Shown: piece by piece, positions 1-8,648 of the stretch
Layout: every line of letters begins with the position of its first letter
How positions within the stretch are numbered: the stretch's first letter is position 1
Origin: Rubrivivax sp.
GTDB taxonomy: Bacteria > Pseudomonadota > Gammaproteobacteria > Burkholderiales > Burkholderiaceae_C
DNA: 64,000 nucleotides
NCBI GenBank assembly: GCA_019635315.1
Contig: JAHBZT010000001.1
Coordinates: 1 to 64,000, forward strand
Reading direction: 5' to 3'
Translations under genes and position numbers: made by a program
The notes under the pieces: model-generated
The model's input: the letters and a program-made list of their open reading frames with translations, nothing else
What the model was told of the DNA's origin: nothing
Database searches by the model: none

Positions 1-337
1 CGGGCGCGGGTGCGGGTGTGGGCGCGGGGGCGGCGGGACGGATCTTCAAGGCCTCGCCCAAGCCGGCCAGCGGCAGGTTCATGGTCTGCAGCGTGCTGAG
101 CGTCAGACGCTGCACTTCCAGCGCCTGGATCGTGGTGCCCAGCAGCTTGGCGTTGCTCTCCAGCCAGAACTGCACCGTGCGCAGCTCGCCGATGCGCTTG
201 TCGAGTTCCTTGGGGTCCAGCGTTGGCGCGATCCACTGGTTCATGCCGGGCAGCGCGCCGCTGCCGGCGTTCTTCATCAGGCCCTGCAGGAAGTCGAAGC
301 CGGGCACCATGCGTGCCAGATCGTCGGTTGCCGCCAT
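1..337 (-). CDS. phaM: PhaM-family PHB granule regulatory protein (3' end outside window)
   Basis: Only the first 112 residues lie in the window. The protein begins MAATDDLARMVPGFDFLQGL and continues with WIAPTLDPKELDKRI and TIQALEVQRLTLSTLQTM, the hallmark segments of the PhaM family. These proteins sit on polyhydroxybutyrate granules, bind DNA and activate PHA synthase. A Pro/Ala-rich stretch starts just before the window edge, as in PhaM proteins whose tail is Lys/Ala/Pro-rich. The start chosen is the ATG at 335-337. Family assignment rests on motif recognition; the DNA-binding tail cannot be seen. Confidence 0.75.
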   Translation of the reverse strand, partial: MAATDDLARMVPGFDFLQGLMKNAGSGALPGMNQWIAPTLDPKELDKRIGELRTVQFWLESNAKLLGTTIQALEVQRLTLSTLQTMNLPLAGLGEALKIRPAAPAPTPAPAP

Positions 338-431
338 CGCGCCTTGCTCCCTGGATGTTGCCTGCCTTGCGTGCCGATGGTACGGCGCCCGCCCTCGCCG
401 GGCCAGTGCGGCCGGTGCGGGCCGCGCCGGC

Positions 432-1373
432 TCAGCGGCCGAACTCGACGCGTTCGACGCGGAAGCCGCGCGCCGCCAGCAGCGCGGGCAGTGCCTGCGG
501 CCCCGTCATGTGCAGCGCGCCGACGGCGGCGAAGACGCGCTGGCCGCGCGCGTGCAGCGCCGCGATGCCGTCGGCCAGCGGCCCGTTGCGCTCGTCGTTG
601 AGACGGCGCAGGAATTCGCGCTCGGCCTCGCTGTCGGCACATTCGCACCAGCGGCCGTAGTCCTCCAGCGCCGCCAGGTCGCCGCGCTCCCAGGCCTCGG
701 CCAGGCGCTGCAGCACGCGGCGGCCGCTGGCGTCCTCCAGTTGCTGCAGGGTCTGGCCGACGAGTTCGCGCGCCTCGTCGGGGTCCGCCGGCACCAGCAC
801 CGCCTGCTGCTGCGCCGCCGACTCCAGCGCGACGATGCGCTTGCCGGCCGCACGCGCCCGCGCGGCGAGCAGCGTCTCCTGGGCATAGGCGGGGTCCAGG
901 CCCAGCCAGCGCGCTTCCAGCAGCAGCAGCGTCGTCGCCTGCATCACCGGGTGCAGCGCGGCCAGCGCCACCGGCGCCAGGCAGGCGCGGTCGTAGGCGC
1001 GCTGCAGGCGCTGCTGCAGCGCCTCGGGCAGCGGCGGCCCGTGCGGCAGGCTGGCCAGTGCCTCGGCCACCGCCGGGTCGCCGGGGTCCAGCTCCAGCGC
1101 CAGCACGTCGCTGGCACGCAGGGCGGCGGCCAGCTTGGGGCCGGCGCGCTGCCAGGCCGGGCGGCCGACATGCAGGGTGCCGTACAGCCAGGAGCTGCGG
1201 CCGTCGCGCGTGAGTCGCCACAGCAGCCCGCGGTCGACCGCCGGGCCGCCGGCGGCGGGCAGCGGCGGCGGGCAGGCGGCCGCCGTGGTCTGCGCCTGCG
1301 CCGCAGCGCCGAGCAGGCCGGCCGCGACGGCCAGCGCCCGCAGCAGCGCCGCGCAGCGGGCGAGCCGGCTCAC
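432..1373 (-). CDS. TraB/GumN family protein
   Basis: A 313-residue protein with an N-terminal signal-like hydrophobic segment (LLRALAVAAGLLGAAAQA), so probably exported. Two family signatures are visible: WLYGTLHVGRP near the start of the mature protein and the C-terminal VFAAVGALHMTGPQALPALL (TraB/GumN, TIKI-like fold, GTxH and GALH motifs). TIKI relatives are metalloproteases, but the bacterial members have no established substrate. The GTG start overlaps the TGA of the upstream protease gene (GTGA), implying translational coupling. It is the last gene of a three-gene operon with the retropepsin-like and FAH-family genes. Confidence 0.8.
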   Translation of the reverse strand: MSRLARCAALLRALAVAAGLLGAAAQAQTTAAACPPPLPAAGGPAVDRGLLWRLTRDGRSSWLYGTLHVGRPAWQRAGPKLAAALRASDVLALELDPGDPAVAEALASLPHGPPLPEALQQRLQRAYDRACLAPVALAALHPVMQATTLLLLEARWLGLDPAYAQETLLAARARAAGKRIVALESAAQQQAVLVPADPDEARELVGQTLQQLEDASGRRVLQRLAEAWERGDLAALEDYGRWCECADSEAEREFLRRLNDERNGPLADGIAALHARGQRVFAAVGALHMTGPQALPALLAARGFRVERVEFGR

Positions 1374-1858
1374 CGCCCGGCCCCCTGCAGGTCCACGCGC
1401 AGGCGGCCGCGGTCCTGCGTCCAGCGCAGGCGGCCGAGCACGTCCATGCCCAGCAGCGGCGCCGCCAGTTCGGGCAGCGCGATCATGCGCAGGCGTTCGA
1501 CGCGCACGCCGCCGTCGAGCTCCAGGTCGCCGACGACCACGGTGCCGGTGACGACGCCGCCGGCGGTGCTGGAGCGCGTGCTGCCCACCGCCTGCAGCCC
1601 CAGCTGCTGCGCCAGGCGCTGCGGGATCGCGGTGCGCGTGGCGCCGGTGTCGACCAGGAACTCGACCGGCCGCCCGTCCAGCCGGCCCGGCCAGTGGTAG
1701 TGGCCGTCGCCGGCGCGCGCGATCTCCAGCAGCCCGCCGGCGACCACGAAGCGCGTCGCGCGCTGGCGCTCCTGCCAGGCCTCGACGCCGAGGAAGACCG
1801 TCAGCGCGAGCAGCGACCAGACGGTCGCGTGCTTCAGCCACTGCGGCAGTTCCTTCAC
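1370..1858 (-). CDS. Retropepsin-like aspartic protease
   Basis: A 162-residue protein with one N-terminal membrane segment (ATVWSLLALTVFLGVEAW) followed by a single retropepsin-type domain. The active-site motif VEFLVDTGATRTAIP (Asp-Thr-Gly-Ala) and the downstream LLGMDVLGRLRW are clear (TIGR02281-like family). Such proteins are membrane-anchored, presumably periplasmic and active as dimers; substrates are unknown. The GTG start overlaps the TGA of the FAH-family gene (GTGA), and its own stop overlaps the next gene in the same way. Confidence 0.85.
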   Translation of the reverse strand: MKELPQWLKHATVWSLLALTVFLGVEAWQERQRATRFVVAGGLLEIARAGDGHYHWPGRLDGRPVEFLVDTGATRTAIPQRLAQQLGLQAVGSTRSSTAGGVVTGTVVVGDLELDGGVRVERLRMIALPELAAPLLGMDVLGRLRWTQDRGRLRVDLQGAGR

Positions 1859-2865
1859 GGGTGCCCTACCTCGTCGCCGCGGGCCGGCGCGACCACCTGC
1901 GCGATGGCGCCGAAGAGGCTCGCGCCCTGGCCGTCGACGGCCTCGAGGTGCACGTGCTCGCCGAAGTCCAGCCAGGCCGTGCGCGGCGCGCCCTGCTCGA
2001 CGATCTCCTGCGCGCGCTGCTCGGCGATGCAGGCGTGGCCGCTGCCGGCCGCCGGGTCGGCGTTGCTGACCGTGCCGCCGCCGACGATGCTGCCGGCGCG
2101 CACGCGGCGCGTGGCCGCCAGGTGGGCGATCAGCTGCCCGAAGTGGAAGTGCATGCCGGCACCGGTGTCCTGGCGCGCCACCTCGCGGCCGTTGCGGCGC
2201 ACCAGCAGCGTCGCATGCACGCGGCCGCCGCGCCAGCCGTCGCCCAGTTCGTCCGGCGTCACGGCGACCGGGCCGAAGGCGGTCGCAGGCTTGCTCTGCA
2301 GGAAGCCGAAGTCCTTGGCCAGCTCGGCCGGCACGCGCTCGCGCAGCGTCCAGTCGTTGACCAGCAGCAGCAGGCGCACGGCGTCCAGCGCGGCGTCGGC
2401 GTCGGTGCCGATGTCGACGTCGCCGGTGACGACCGCGAGCTCGGCCTCGAAGTCGATGCCGTCCGCGGCGCTGACGAACAAGGCGTCGTCGCAGGGGCCC
2501 GCCAGGTCGTCGCTGCCGCCCTGGTACATCAGCGGATCCTCGCGCAGGCCGGGCGGCAGCCCGGCGCCGCGCGCGCGCCGCACCAGCTCGACATGGTGCA
2601 GGTAGGCCGAACCGTCGACCCACTGCGCCGGGCGCGGCAGCGGCGCCATGCAGCGTGCCGGGTCGAAGGCGAAGGCATGGCGCGCCTTGCCGCCGTTGAG
2701 CGTGGCAGACAGGTCCTCGAGCTGCGGGCTGAGGAAGTTCCAGTCGTCGAGCAGCTGGCGCATGGTGCCGGCGATGCCGGTTGCGAAATGCGCGCTGCTC
2801 AGGTCGCGCGAGACGACGACCAGCTGGCCGTCGCGCGATCCGTCCTTCAGGGTGGCCAGTTTCAT
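1855..2865 (-). CDS. Fumarylacetoacetate hydrolase family protein
   Basis: A 336-residue soluble protein beginning MKLATLKDGSRDGQLVVVSR. It shows the FAH layout: an N-terminal cap domain, then the catalytic barrel with acidic metal ligands (DGIDFEAELAVVTGDVD), the SKPATAFGPVAVTPDELG segment, and FHFGQLIAHLA with SIVGGGTVSNAD. The family cleaves carbon-carbon bonds of acylpyruvates or fumarylacetoacetate, or hydrates and decarboxylates related diacids. Length and sequence resemble bacterial fumarylacetoacetases of the 330-residue type, but no tyrosine-pathway genes are nearby, so the substrate is uncertain. It is the first gene of the operon; only a weak ribosome-binding site precedes it. Confidence 0.85.
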   Translation of the reverse strand: MKLATLKDGSRDGQLVVVSRDLSSAHFATGIAGTMRQLLDDWNFLSPQLEDLSATLNGGKARHAFAFDPARCMAPLPRPAQWVDGSAYLHHVELVRRARGAGLPPGLREDPLMYQGGSDDLAGPCDDALFVSAADGIDFEAELAVVTGDVDIGTDADAALDAVRLLLLVNDWTLRERVPAELAKDFGFLQSKPATAFGPVAVTPDELGDGWRGGRVHATLLVRRNGREVARQDTGAGMHFHFGQLIAHLAATRRVRAGSIVGGGTVSNADPAAGSGHACIAEQRAQEIVEQGAPRTAWLDFGEHVHLEAVDGQGASLFGAIAQVVAPARGDEVGHP

Positions 2866-3025
2866 GCTTCTGGGGGTGTGCGTGAGCATGCCGCTGCGGC
2901 GGCGTGCTGGCAGCATTGTCCGATGCCCTGCCACACGATCCCGGGCACCGCCGCTTGGCCGCGGCCCGAGCAGGGCCGGCGGCGGCGCCTGGCCTTGGCG
3001 CTGCTGCTGGCGGTGATGGCGGCCC

Positions 3026-4066
3026 ATGCCTGGCTGCTGGCGGGCGCGGGCCGCGGCGCGCGCCGGCGGGCGGGGCCGCCCGGCCGGACGCGGCGCCGGC
3101 GGCCGGCGCCGGCGCCGGGGACGGCGCCGGGGACGGCGGTTTCGGGTGCGGCAGGTCGTGCTGGCGCCGGACGAGACGGCCGCGCCGGGCCCGGTGTCCG
3201 AGGTCGCCGCCGCGGCCCGGAGGCCGGCCGTCAAGCAGCCCGTGCAGGGGCCGCGACCGGCCGCGGCGCGGCCACGCGCGCCCGCGCCGGCGGCACCGCC
3301 CGACGCCTCGGCGGCCGCCGCGGCCCGCCCGGCGCCCGAGGTGCCGGCCGAGGGGCCGGCCGCGGTGGCGTCGGCCCCCGAGACGCCGGCGACCGCCACG
3401 CCGCCGCCGCGCTATGCGACGCGGCTGCCGCCGTCGCAACGCCTGCACTTCGTGCTCGACCGCGGCGCGCAGCCGGGCCGCGCGACGCTGGACTGGCAGC
3501 AGGGCGAGGACGGCTACCGGCTCAGCCTGGAGGGCGACTTCGGCCGCGACCGCGCCGGCCGCAGCAGCCGCGGCGCGCTGGACACCGACGGCATCGCGCC
3601 CGAGCGCTATGTCGAGACGCGGCGCGGGCGCGAGCAGCGCGCGGTCAACTTCCAGCGCGATAAGGCATTGATCACCTTCAGCGCCGCCACCCAGGGCCGG
3701 CCGCTGTGGCCGGCGGCGCAGGACCGCCTGAGCTGGCTGGTGCAGCTGGCCGCGGCGCTGGAGGCCGACGCGGCGCTGCGCGAGACCGGGCGCGTGCTGC
3801 AGCTCTTCGTCGCCGGCCCGCGCGGCGAGGCCGAGACCTGGGCCTTCGAGGTGCTCGGCCGCGAGACCCTGGCGCTGCCGGCCGGCGCGGTGGCGGATGC
3901 GCTGCACCTGCGGCGCGAACCGACCCGGCCCTGGGAGCCGCAGACCGATCTCTGGCTGGACCCGGCGCGCCACCACCTGCCGGTGCGGCTGCGCTGGCGG
4001 GTGCGGCCGACCGGCGAGACCACCGATCTGCGGCTGGCCCTGCCGCCAACGGACGCGGTGCCCTGA
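3026..4066 (+). CDS. DUF3108 domain protein, N-terminus disturbed
   Basis: The C-terminal 250 residues (from about YATRLPPSQRLHFVLDRG to TTDLRLALPPTDAVP) are a DUF3108 domain, a beta-rich family common in Burkholderiales and of unknown function, usually preceded by one membrane anchor. In this frame the first 35 residues are an Arg/Gly run with no anchor. A proper anchor (RRRRLALALLLAVMAAHAWL) is encoded in frame 1 from the ATG at 2923. The coding frame therefore seems to change between about 3045 and 3140, inside very GC-rich repeats. This is either a sequencing error or a true frameshift. The start given is simply the first ATG of the intact frame. A 12-bp tandem repeat follows the stop codon. 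Confidence 0.65.
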   Translation: MPGCWRARAAARAGGRGRPAGRGAGGRRRRRGRRRGRRFRVRQVVLAPDETAAPGPVSEVAAAARRPAVKQPVQGPRPAAARPRAPAPAAPPDASAAAAARPAPEVPAEGPAAVASAPETPATATPPPRYATRLPPSQRLHFVLDRGAQPGRATLDWQQGEDGYRLSLEGDFGRDRAGRSSRGALDTDGIAPERYVETRRGREQRAVNFQRDKALITFSAATQGRPLWPAAQDRLSWLVQLAAALEADAALRETGRVLQLFVAGPRGEAETWAFEVLGRETLALPAGAVADALHLRREPTRPWEPQTDLWLDPARHHLPVRLRWRVRPTGETTDLRLALPPTDAVP

Positions 4067-4174
4067 CGCGGCACCTGGCGCGGCACCTGGCGCGGGACGG
4101 GCCCGGGCTGGCATGGCGCCTGCTTGAAATCGGCCGCGCCATGCCCACATCGTTCGTCAGGAGGCTTTCGCGCC

Positions 4175-4453
4175 ATGCAGATGCTCTACAACTCGGACAG
4201 CTTCGTCGTCGTGCAGTTCGACCTGCCCGGCGCCCAGGACACGACCGCGGGCGACGGACCGGCGCTGCGCCGCGGCGGCTACGAGATCGTCGACAAGCAT
4301 GCGCAGCGCGAGATCTGGATCGAGGGCGCGCTGGCCGAACGTTTCCAGCGCGGCGTGCAGGAACTCGTCGCTGCCGGCCCCACCGAGGAGGCGCTGGACG
4401 AATTCATCGGCGGCTTCACCGCACTGGCCCAGCACCCGCTGGTGCTGCACTGA
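4175..4453 (+). CDS. DUF3567 family protein
   Basis: A 92-residue protein beginning MQMLYNSDSFVVVQFDLP, with GGYEIVDKHAQREIWIEGAL and a C-terminal ALAQHPLVLH. These are the characteristic ends of DUF3567, a small soluble family almost restricted to Betaproteobacteria and without known function. The start is fixed by a strong AGGAGG at 4159-4164, ten bases upstream. Within the longer open frame the upstream residues are not conserved. It lies on the same strand as the following AAA ATPase, 124 bases apart. Confidence 0.85.
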   Translation: MQMLYNSDSFVVVQFDLPGAQDTTAGDGPALRRGGYEIVDKHAQREIWIEGALAERFQRGVQELVAAGPTEEALDEFIGGFTALAQHPLVLH

Positions 4454-4577
4454 ACCCGCGCTGAACGAATCGGGGCGCGCCGCCGCGCGCGTCCCCCTGC
4501 CCCCCGCCGGGGCTTGCCCCGGGGGCGCCCCTGGGCCAAGATCGTCGCACCACAGCCCGCCGTTGGAGGTGCAGTCG

Positions 4578-6905
4578 ATGGCCCGTGGGTCCGCGGATGC
4601 CCGCAGCCTGATGTCGCCCGGCCTCGCCGATGCGCCGGTGCTGGACCTGCTGTGCTCGCACTTCGTGCTGACGCTGACGCTGCGCCAGGGCGGCCACTTC
4701 AACCTGCGGCGCGACTGGAACAGCCTGCTCGCGCTGGTCGGCCGCCACCTCGTGTGGCCGCTGCCGGTGCTGGCGCGCGTGCGCGGCTTCCTGCGCCAGC
4801 GCTGCAAGGGCCAGCCGCTGTGGCGCGGCCACGAGCAGCTCTCGGACGACGCCTTCCTGCGCCGCCACGCCCCCTGGCGCGGCCCCTACGAGGAAGGCAC
4901 GCTTTTTTTCTACATCGACGAGTACATCAAGGACGCGCCCAAGGACCTGCTGGCCGTGCTGGCCGCCACCTGCGAGGCGCTGGCACGGCGGCTGAAGAAG
5001 GAATCGACGCTGGTCGAGAAGAACATCGACGCGCTGGCCGGGCTGCTGCAGCTCACGCGCGCCGAGCGCGCGCTGCTGCTGTACGGCACGCTGGCGCGCT
5101 ACCAGCGCGAGCTGCGCGGGCTGCTGGTCGAGTTCAAGGTCAGCAATGCGCAGGAGGCCTACGCCGCGCTGGCCGAGGTGGCCGGCGTGGAGGCCGCCGA
5201 GGTCGCCGAGGCGCTGCGTGCCGGCTCGCGGCTGGAACGCATCGGCATGATCGAGAACCTGATCTCCGAGCAGAACATCACCGACCTCGCGGACCTGATG
5301 AAGGTCAGCGACCAGCTGCCGCCGGTGCTGATGCGCGAATACCGTGCGCCGGGCGAATTGATGGCGGTCTTCACGCGGCCGGCCGCGAGGAGCGAACTCG
5401 GTGCCGCCGACTTCGCCTTCGTCGCCGACGAGGTGCGCACGCTGACGACGCTGCTGCGGAATGCCGCCACGCGCCGCGAGTGCGGCGTCAACGTGCTGCT
5501 GTACGGCCCGCCGGGCACCGGCAAGACCGAGCTGGCCAAGGTCTGCGCAGACGCCGCCGGGCTCGAACTCTACGAGGTCGAGTATGCCGACCGCGACGGC
5601 AACAGCCTGTCGGGCCGCGACCGCTACCGCAGCCTGCAGATCAGCCAGGTCTTCCTGAAGGGCAGCGACCGCGTCGCGCTGCTGTTCGACGAGGTCGAGG
5701 ACGTCTTCCCTCCCATCAGCAGCGAGGCCGCGCAGCTGATCGCGCGCCTGGACAGCTTCGACGCCCCGTCCGGCGGGCTCAGCGGCAGCGTCAGCGGCAA
5801 GGCCTGGGTCAACCAGATCCTGGAGAGCAACCCGGTGCCGGTGGTCTGGATCACCAACCGCATCGAGCAGATCGACCCCGCCTTCCGCCGCCGCTTCCAG
5901 TACCACCTGCGGCTGGACAGCCCGCCGCCCGGCGCGCGCGAGGCGCTGGTGGCGCGCGCGCTGGACGGCGCGCCGGTGAGCGCCGAACTGGCGTCGCGGC
6001 TGGCGGCGCGGCGCACGCTCACGCCGGCGCAGATCCGCACCGCGGTGCGCTTCGCGCGGCTCGCGCAGGCCGGCGATGGCGAGGCCCCCGAGGCCGCGGC
6101 CTTCGAGGCGCTGCTCGAGCGCCAGCTCGGCAACGCCGACCGTGCGCTCGGCGCCGCCGAGCCGGCGCGCGGCGCGCGGCCGGTGGTCACCGGCTGGGAC
6201 CTCTCGCTGCTCAACGTGGAAAGCCGCTTCGAGCTGCCGCGCATCATCGAGGCGCTGGCGCGGCGCGGCCACGGCACGCTGTGCTTCCACGGCCCGCCCG
6301 GCAGCGGCAAGACGGCGCTGGCCGAGCACATCGCCGCCGCGCTGCAGCGCCCGCTGATGGTGCGCCAGACCAGCGACATCGCCAGCAAGTATGTCGGCGA
6401 GACCGAGCAGAACCTGGCGCGCATGTTCGAGCAGGCCGCGGCCGACGGCGCCGTGCTGCTGCTCGACGAGGCCGACAGCTTCCTGCGCAGCCGCCGCCTC
6501 GCCGAGCGCAACTACGAGGTCACCGAGGTCAACGAGATGCTGCAGGGCATGGAGCGCAACGCCTGCATCTTCGTCTGCACGACCAACCTGTTCGAGGACC
6601 TGGACGAGGCGGCGCTGCGCCGCTTCACGTTCAAGATCCGCTTCCACCCGCTGAAGCCCGAGCAGCGCGAGCGCATGTTCGTCGCCGAGGCGCTGGCCGG
6701 CGACGCGGCGGCGCTCACCGCCGAGCAGCGCCAGCGCCTGGCGGCGCTGGACCAGCTGGTGCCGGGCGACTTCGCGGCGGTGCAGCGCCAGGCCGCCATC
6801 CTGGGCGCGGCGCCGGACGCCGACGAATTCCTGTGCCTGCTGGAAGGCGAGCACCGGGTCAAACCCGAGGTGCGGCAGCGCCGGGGCATAGGATTTCACG
6901 GCTGA
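4578..6905 (+). CDS. Double AAA-domain ATPase
   Basis: A 775-residue protein with an alpha-helical N-terminal region of about 280 residues and two AAA modules. Module 1 has Walker A GPPGTGKT (about 310-317) and Walker B ALLFDEVED. Module 2 has GPPGSGKT (about 572-579), Walker B VLLLDEADSF, and the pore-loop-like SKYVGETEQN. Both modules look catalytically intact, so this is a tandem-ring type AAA protein, perhaps a remodelling ATPase. The partner is unknown. The start is set by GGAGG at 4565-4569, eight bases before the ATG. A GC-rich hairpin-like stretch (about 4500-4530) precedes the gene. Similar proteins are annotated only as AAA family ATPases. Confidence 0.85.
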   Translation: MARGSADARSLMSPGLADAPVLDLLCSHFVLTLTLRQGGHFNLRRDWNSLLALVGRHLVWPLPVLARVRGFLRQRCKGQPLWRGHEQLSDDAFLRRHAPWRGPYEEGTLFFYIDEYIKDAPKDLLAVLAATCEALARRLKKESTLVEKNIDALAGLLQLTRAERALLLYGTLARYQRELRGLLVEFKVSNAQEAYAALAEVAGVEAAEVAEALRAGSRLERIGMIENLISEQNITDLADLMKVSDQLPPVLMREYRAPGELMAVFTRPAARSELGAADFAFVADEVRTLTTLLRNAATRRECGVNVLLYGPPGTGKTELAKVCADAAGLELYEVEYADRDGNSLSGRDRYRSLQISQVFLKGSDRVALLFDEVEDVFPPISSEAAQLIARLDSFDAPSGGLSGSVSGKAWVNQILESNPVPVVWITNRIEQIDPAFRRRFQYHLRLDSPPPGAREALVARALDGAPVSAELASRLAARRTLTPAQIRTAVRFARLAQAGDGEAPEAAAFEALLERQLGNADRALGAAEPARGARPVVTGWDLSLLNVESRFELPRIIEALARRGHGTLCFHGPPGSGKTALAEHIAAALQRPLMVRQTSDIASKYVGETEQNLARMFEQAAADGAVLLLDEADSFLRSRRLAERNYEVTEVNEMLQGMERNACIFVCTTNLFEDLDEAALRRFTFKIRFHPLKPEQRERMFVAEALAGDAAALTAEQRQRLAALDQLVPGDFAAVQRQAAILGAAPDADEFLCLLEGEHRVKPEVRQRRGIGFHG

Positions 6906-7104
6906 GCGGGTCGACGGGCACTGCCGGGCCGGGCCGCCCGCGCGCGCGCTACAGACGGCGCCGCGGCGGCCGATACCGGTCGGATGCGCCCGCCCGCCGC
7001 CGACCCCACGACCACGATGCCCGGGCCCGGCCGGCCCGCCGCACGATGCACCCGGCGCCGGCCGGCCGTTGCCGCCGCAGGCCCGACCGCCGCCGGAGCC
7101 GTCC

Positions 7105-8601
7105 ATGCTTGAAGGCCTGCTCGCCGTCGCGCTGGGGGCCGTCGCGCTGGCGCTGGCGCTGCTGTGGCGCCAGTCGCGGCGCAACGAGCGGCTGGCGTCG
7201 CGGCTGCAGGCCGCCAACTCCCAGATCGGCGAGCTGCGCGGCCGCGACCCGCTGACCGGCGTGCTGGCGCGGCCCGAGCTGGAGTCGGCGCTGGACGACG
7301 CGGTGGCCGCCAGCGACCGCGGCGCGGCGCCGCTGGCGCTGCTGTACGTGGCGCTGGACGGCTTCCGGCCGGTCAACGAGGGCTTCGGCCTGCGCGTGGG
7401 CGACGCCGTGCTGCGCGAGACCGCGCTGCGGCTGCTGCGCCAGGCCGACGACCGCCAGCTCGTGGCGCGCATCGGCGGCGACGAATTCGTGCTGCTGCTC
7501 GCCGCCGACGCCGGGCAGGCCCAGGAGCGCGCGCAGGCGCTGGTGCAGGCGATGCGGCGGCCGTTCGAGTTCGAGGGCCAGTCGCTGGCGCTGACCGCGT
7601 CGGTCGGCGTCGCCGTCTACCCGGCGCATGGCTCGCGGCCGCGCCTGCTGGCGCATTCGGCGCTGGCGATGCGCGCGGTCAAGCTCGGCGGCGGCGACGG
7701 TCACGCCGCCTTCGACCCGGCGATGGCGGTCGACGCGCGCGAGCAGATCCAGCTGCTGCAGGACCTGCGCCGCGCCGTCGCGCGGCGCGAACTGCGCCTG
7801 GTCTACCAGCCCAAGATCGACGCGCGCACGCTGCAGGTCACCGCCGCCGAGGCGCTGCTGCGCTGGCAGCACCCGCAGCGCGGCGTCGTCAGCCCGGCGG
7901 TCTTCATCCCGCTGGCCGAGCGCCACGGCCTGATCCACGAACTGGGCGGCTGGGTCATCGAGGGCGCCTGCCGCCAGGCCGCGGCCTGGCGCCAGCAGGG
8001 GCTGCGCATGCGGGTGGCGGTCAACCTGTCGGCGCAGCAGCTGCGCCACGAGGACCTGGTGCCGCAGATCGAGGCCGCGCTGGCACGCCACGGCATGCGC
8101 GCCGAGCGGCTGACCTGCGAGATCACCGAGACGGTGGCGATGGAGGACACGGCCGTGACGCGCGCCGCCTTCGAGCGGCTGCGCCGCGCCGGCGTGCATG
8201 TCTCGATCGACGACTTCGGCACCGGCCACTCCAGCCTGGCCACGCTGCGCCGGCTGCCGGCCGCCGAGCTGAAGATCGACCGCGCCTTCGTCGTCGACCT
8301 GGACAGCCCCGGCCAGGCCGGCACGCAGGCGCTGACCATCGTGCAGGCCATCGTGCAGATGGCGCACACGCTGGGGCTGCGCGTCGTCGCCGAGGGCGTG
8401 GAGACCCCGACGCAGCGCGACCGCCTGGTCGCGCTGGGCGTCGACGAGCTGCAGGGCTACCTGTTCGCGCGCCCGATGTCGGCGCGTGCGCTGGGGCTGT
8501 GGGCCGAGGTCGACGGCCAGGACGGCGGCGGGAGCGCGGCACATGCCGCATTCCGGGCCTCGCTGTTCGAGCCGACCGCGCCCGCGCAGCTCGGCGACTG
8601 A
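7105..8601 (+). CDS. GGDEF-EAL c-di-GMP cyclase/phosphodiesterase
   Basis: A 498-residue inner-membrane protein with one N-terminal helix (LLAVALGAVALALALLW), a GGDEF domain (RDPLTGV about 50, IGGDEF about 130) and an EAL domain (AEALLRW, NLSAQQL, DDFGTGHSSL, VVAEGVET). The GGDEF active-site loop is intact, but the usual ND.LGH.AGD is NEGFGLRVGD, which may weaken cyclase activity. The EAL catalytic residues visible are all present, so phosphodiesterase activity is likely. GGAG sits six bases before the ATG. The next gene encodes a seven-helix membrane protein that could be its sensor. Confidence 0.9.
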   Translation: MLEGLLAVALGAVALALALLWRQSRRNERLASRLQAANSQIGELRGRDPLTGVLARPELESALDDAVAASDRGAAPLALLYVALDGFRPVNEGFGLRVGDAVLRETALRLLRQADDRQLVARIGGDEFVLLLAADAGQAQERAQALVQAMRRPFEFEGQSLALTASVGVAVYPAHGSRPRLLAHSALAMRAVKLGGGDGHAAFDPAMAVDAREQIQLLQDLRRAVARRELRLVYQPKIDARTLQVTAAEALLRWQHPQRGVVSPAVFIPLAERHGLIHELGGWVIEGACRQAAAWRQQGLRMRVAVNLSAQQLRHEDLVPQIEAALARHGMRAERLTCEITETVAMEDTAVTRAAFERLRRAGVHVSIDDFGTGHSSLATLRRLPAAELKIDRAFVVDLDSPGQAGTQALTIVQAIVQMAHTLGLRVVAEGVETPTQRDRLVALGVDELQGYLFARPMSARALGLWAEVDGQDGGGSAAHAAFRASLFEPTAPAQLGD

Positions 8602-8648
8602 GTCCGCCGTGCGATCATTCCGGTCGCCTTCCAGCCCGCCCCACCCGC

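Noticed and set aside
432-1841. The full 469-residue frame as the TraB/GumN protein
   Set aside because: The first 150 residues are an Arg-rich antisense-like run overlapping the retropepsin gene. The signal peptide begins at the internal GTG at 1373.
4067-4130. 12-base tandem repeat after the DUF3108 gene as a regulatory array
   Set aside because: Only two to three imperfect copies are present, and nothing links them to a binding protein.
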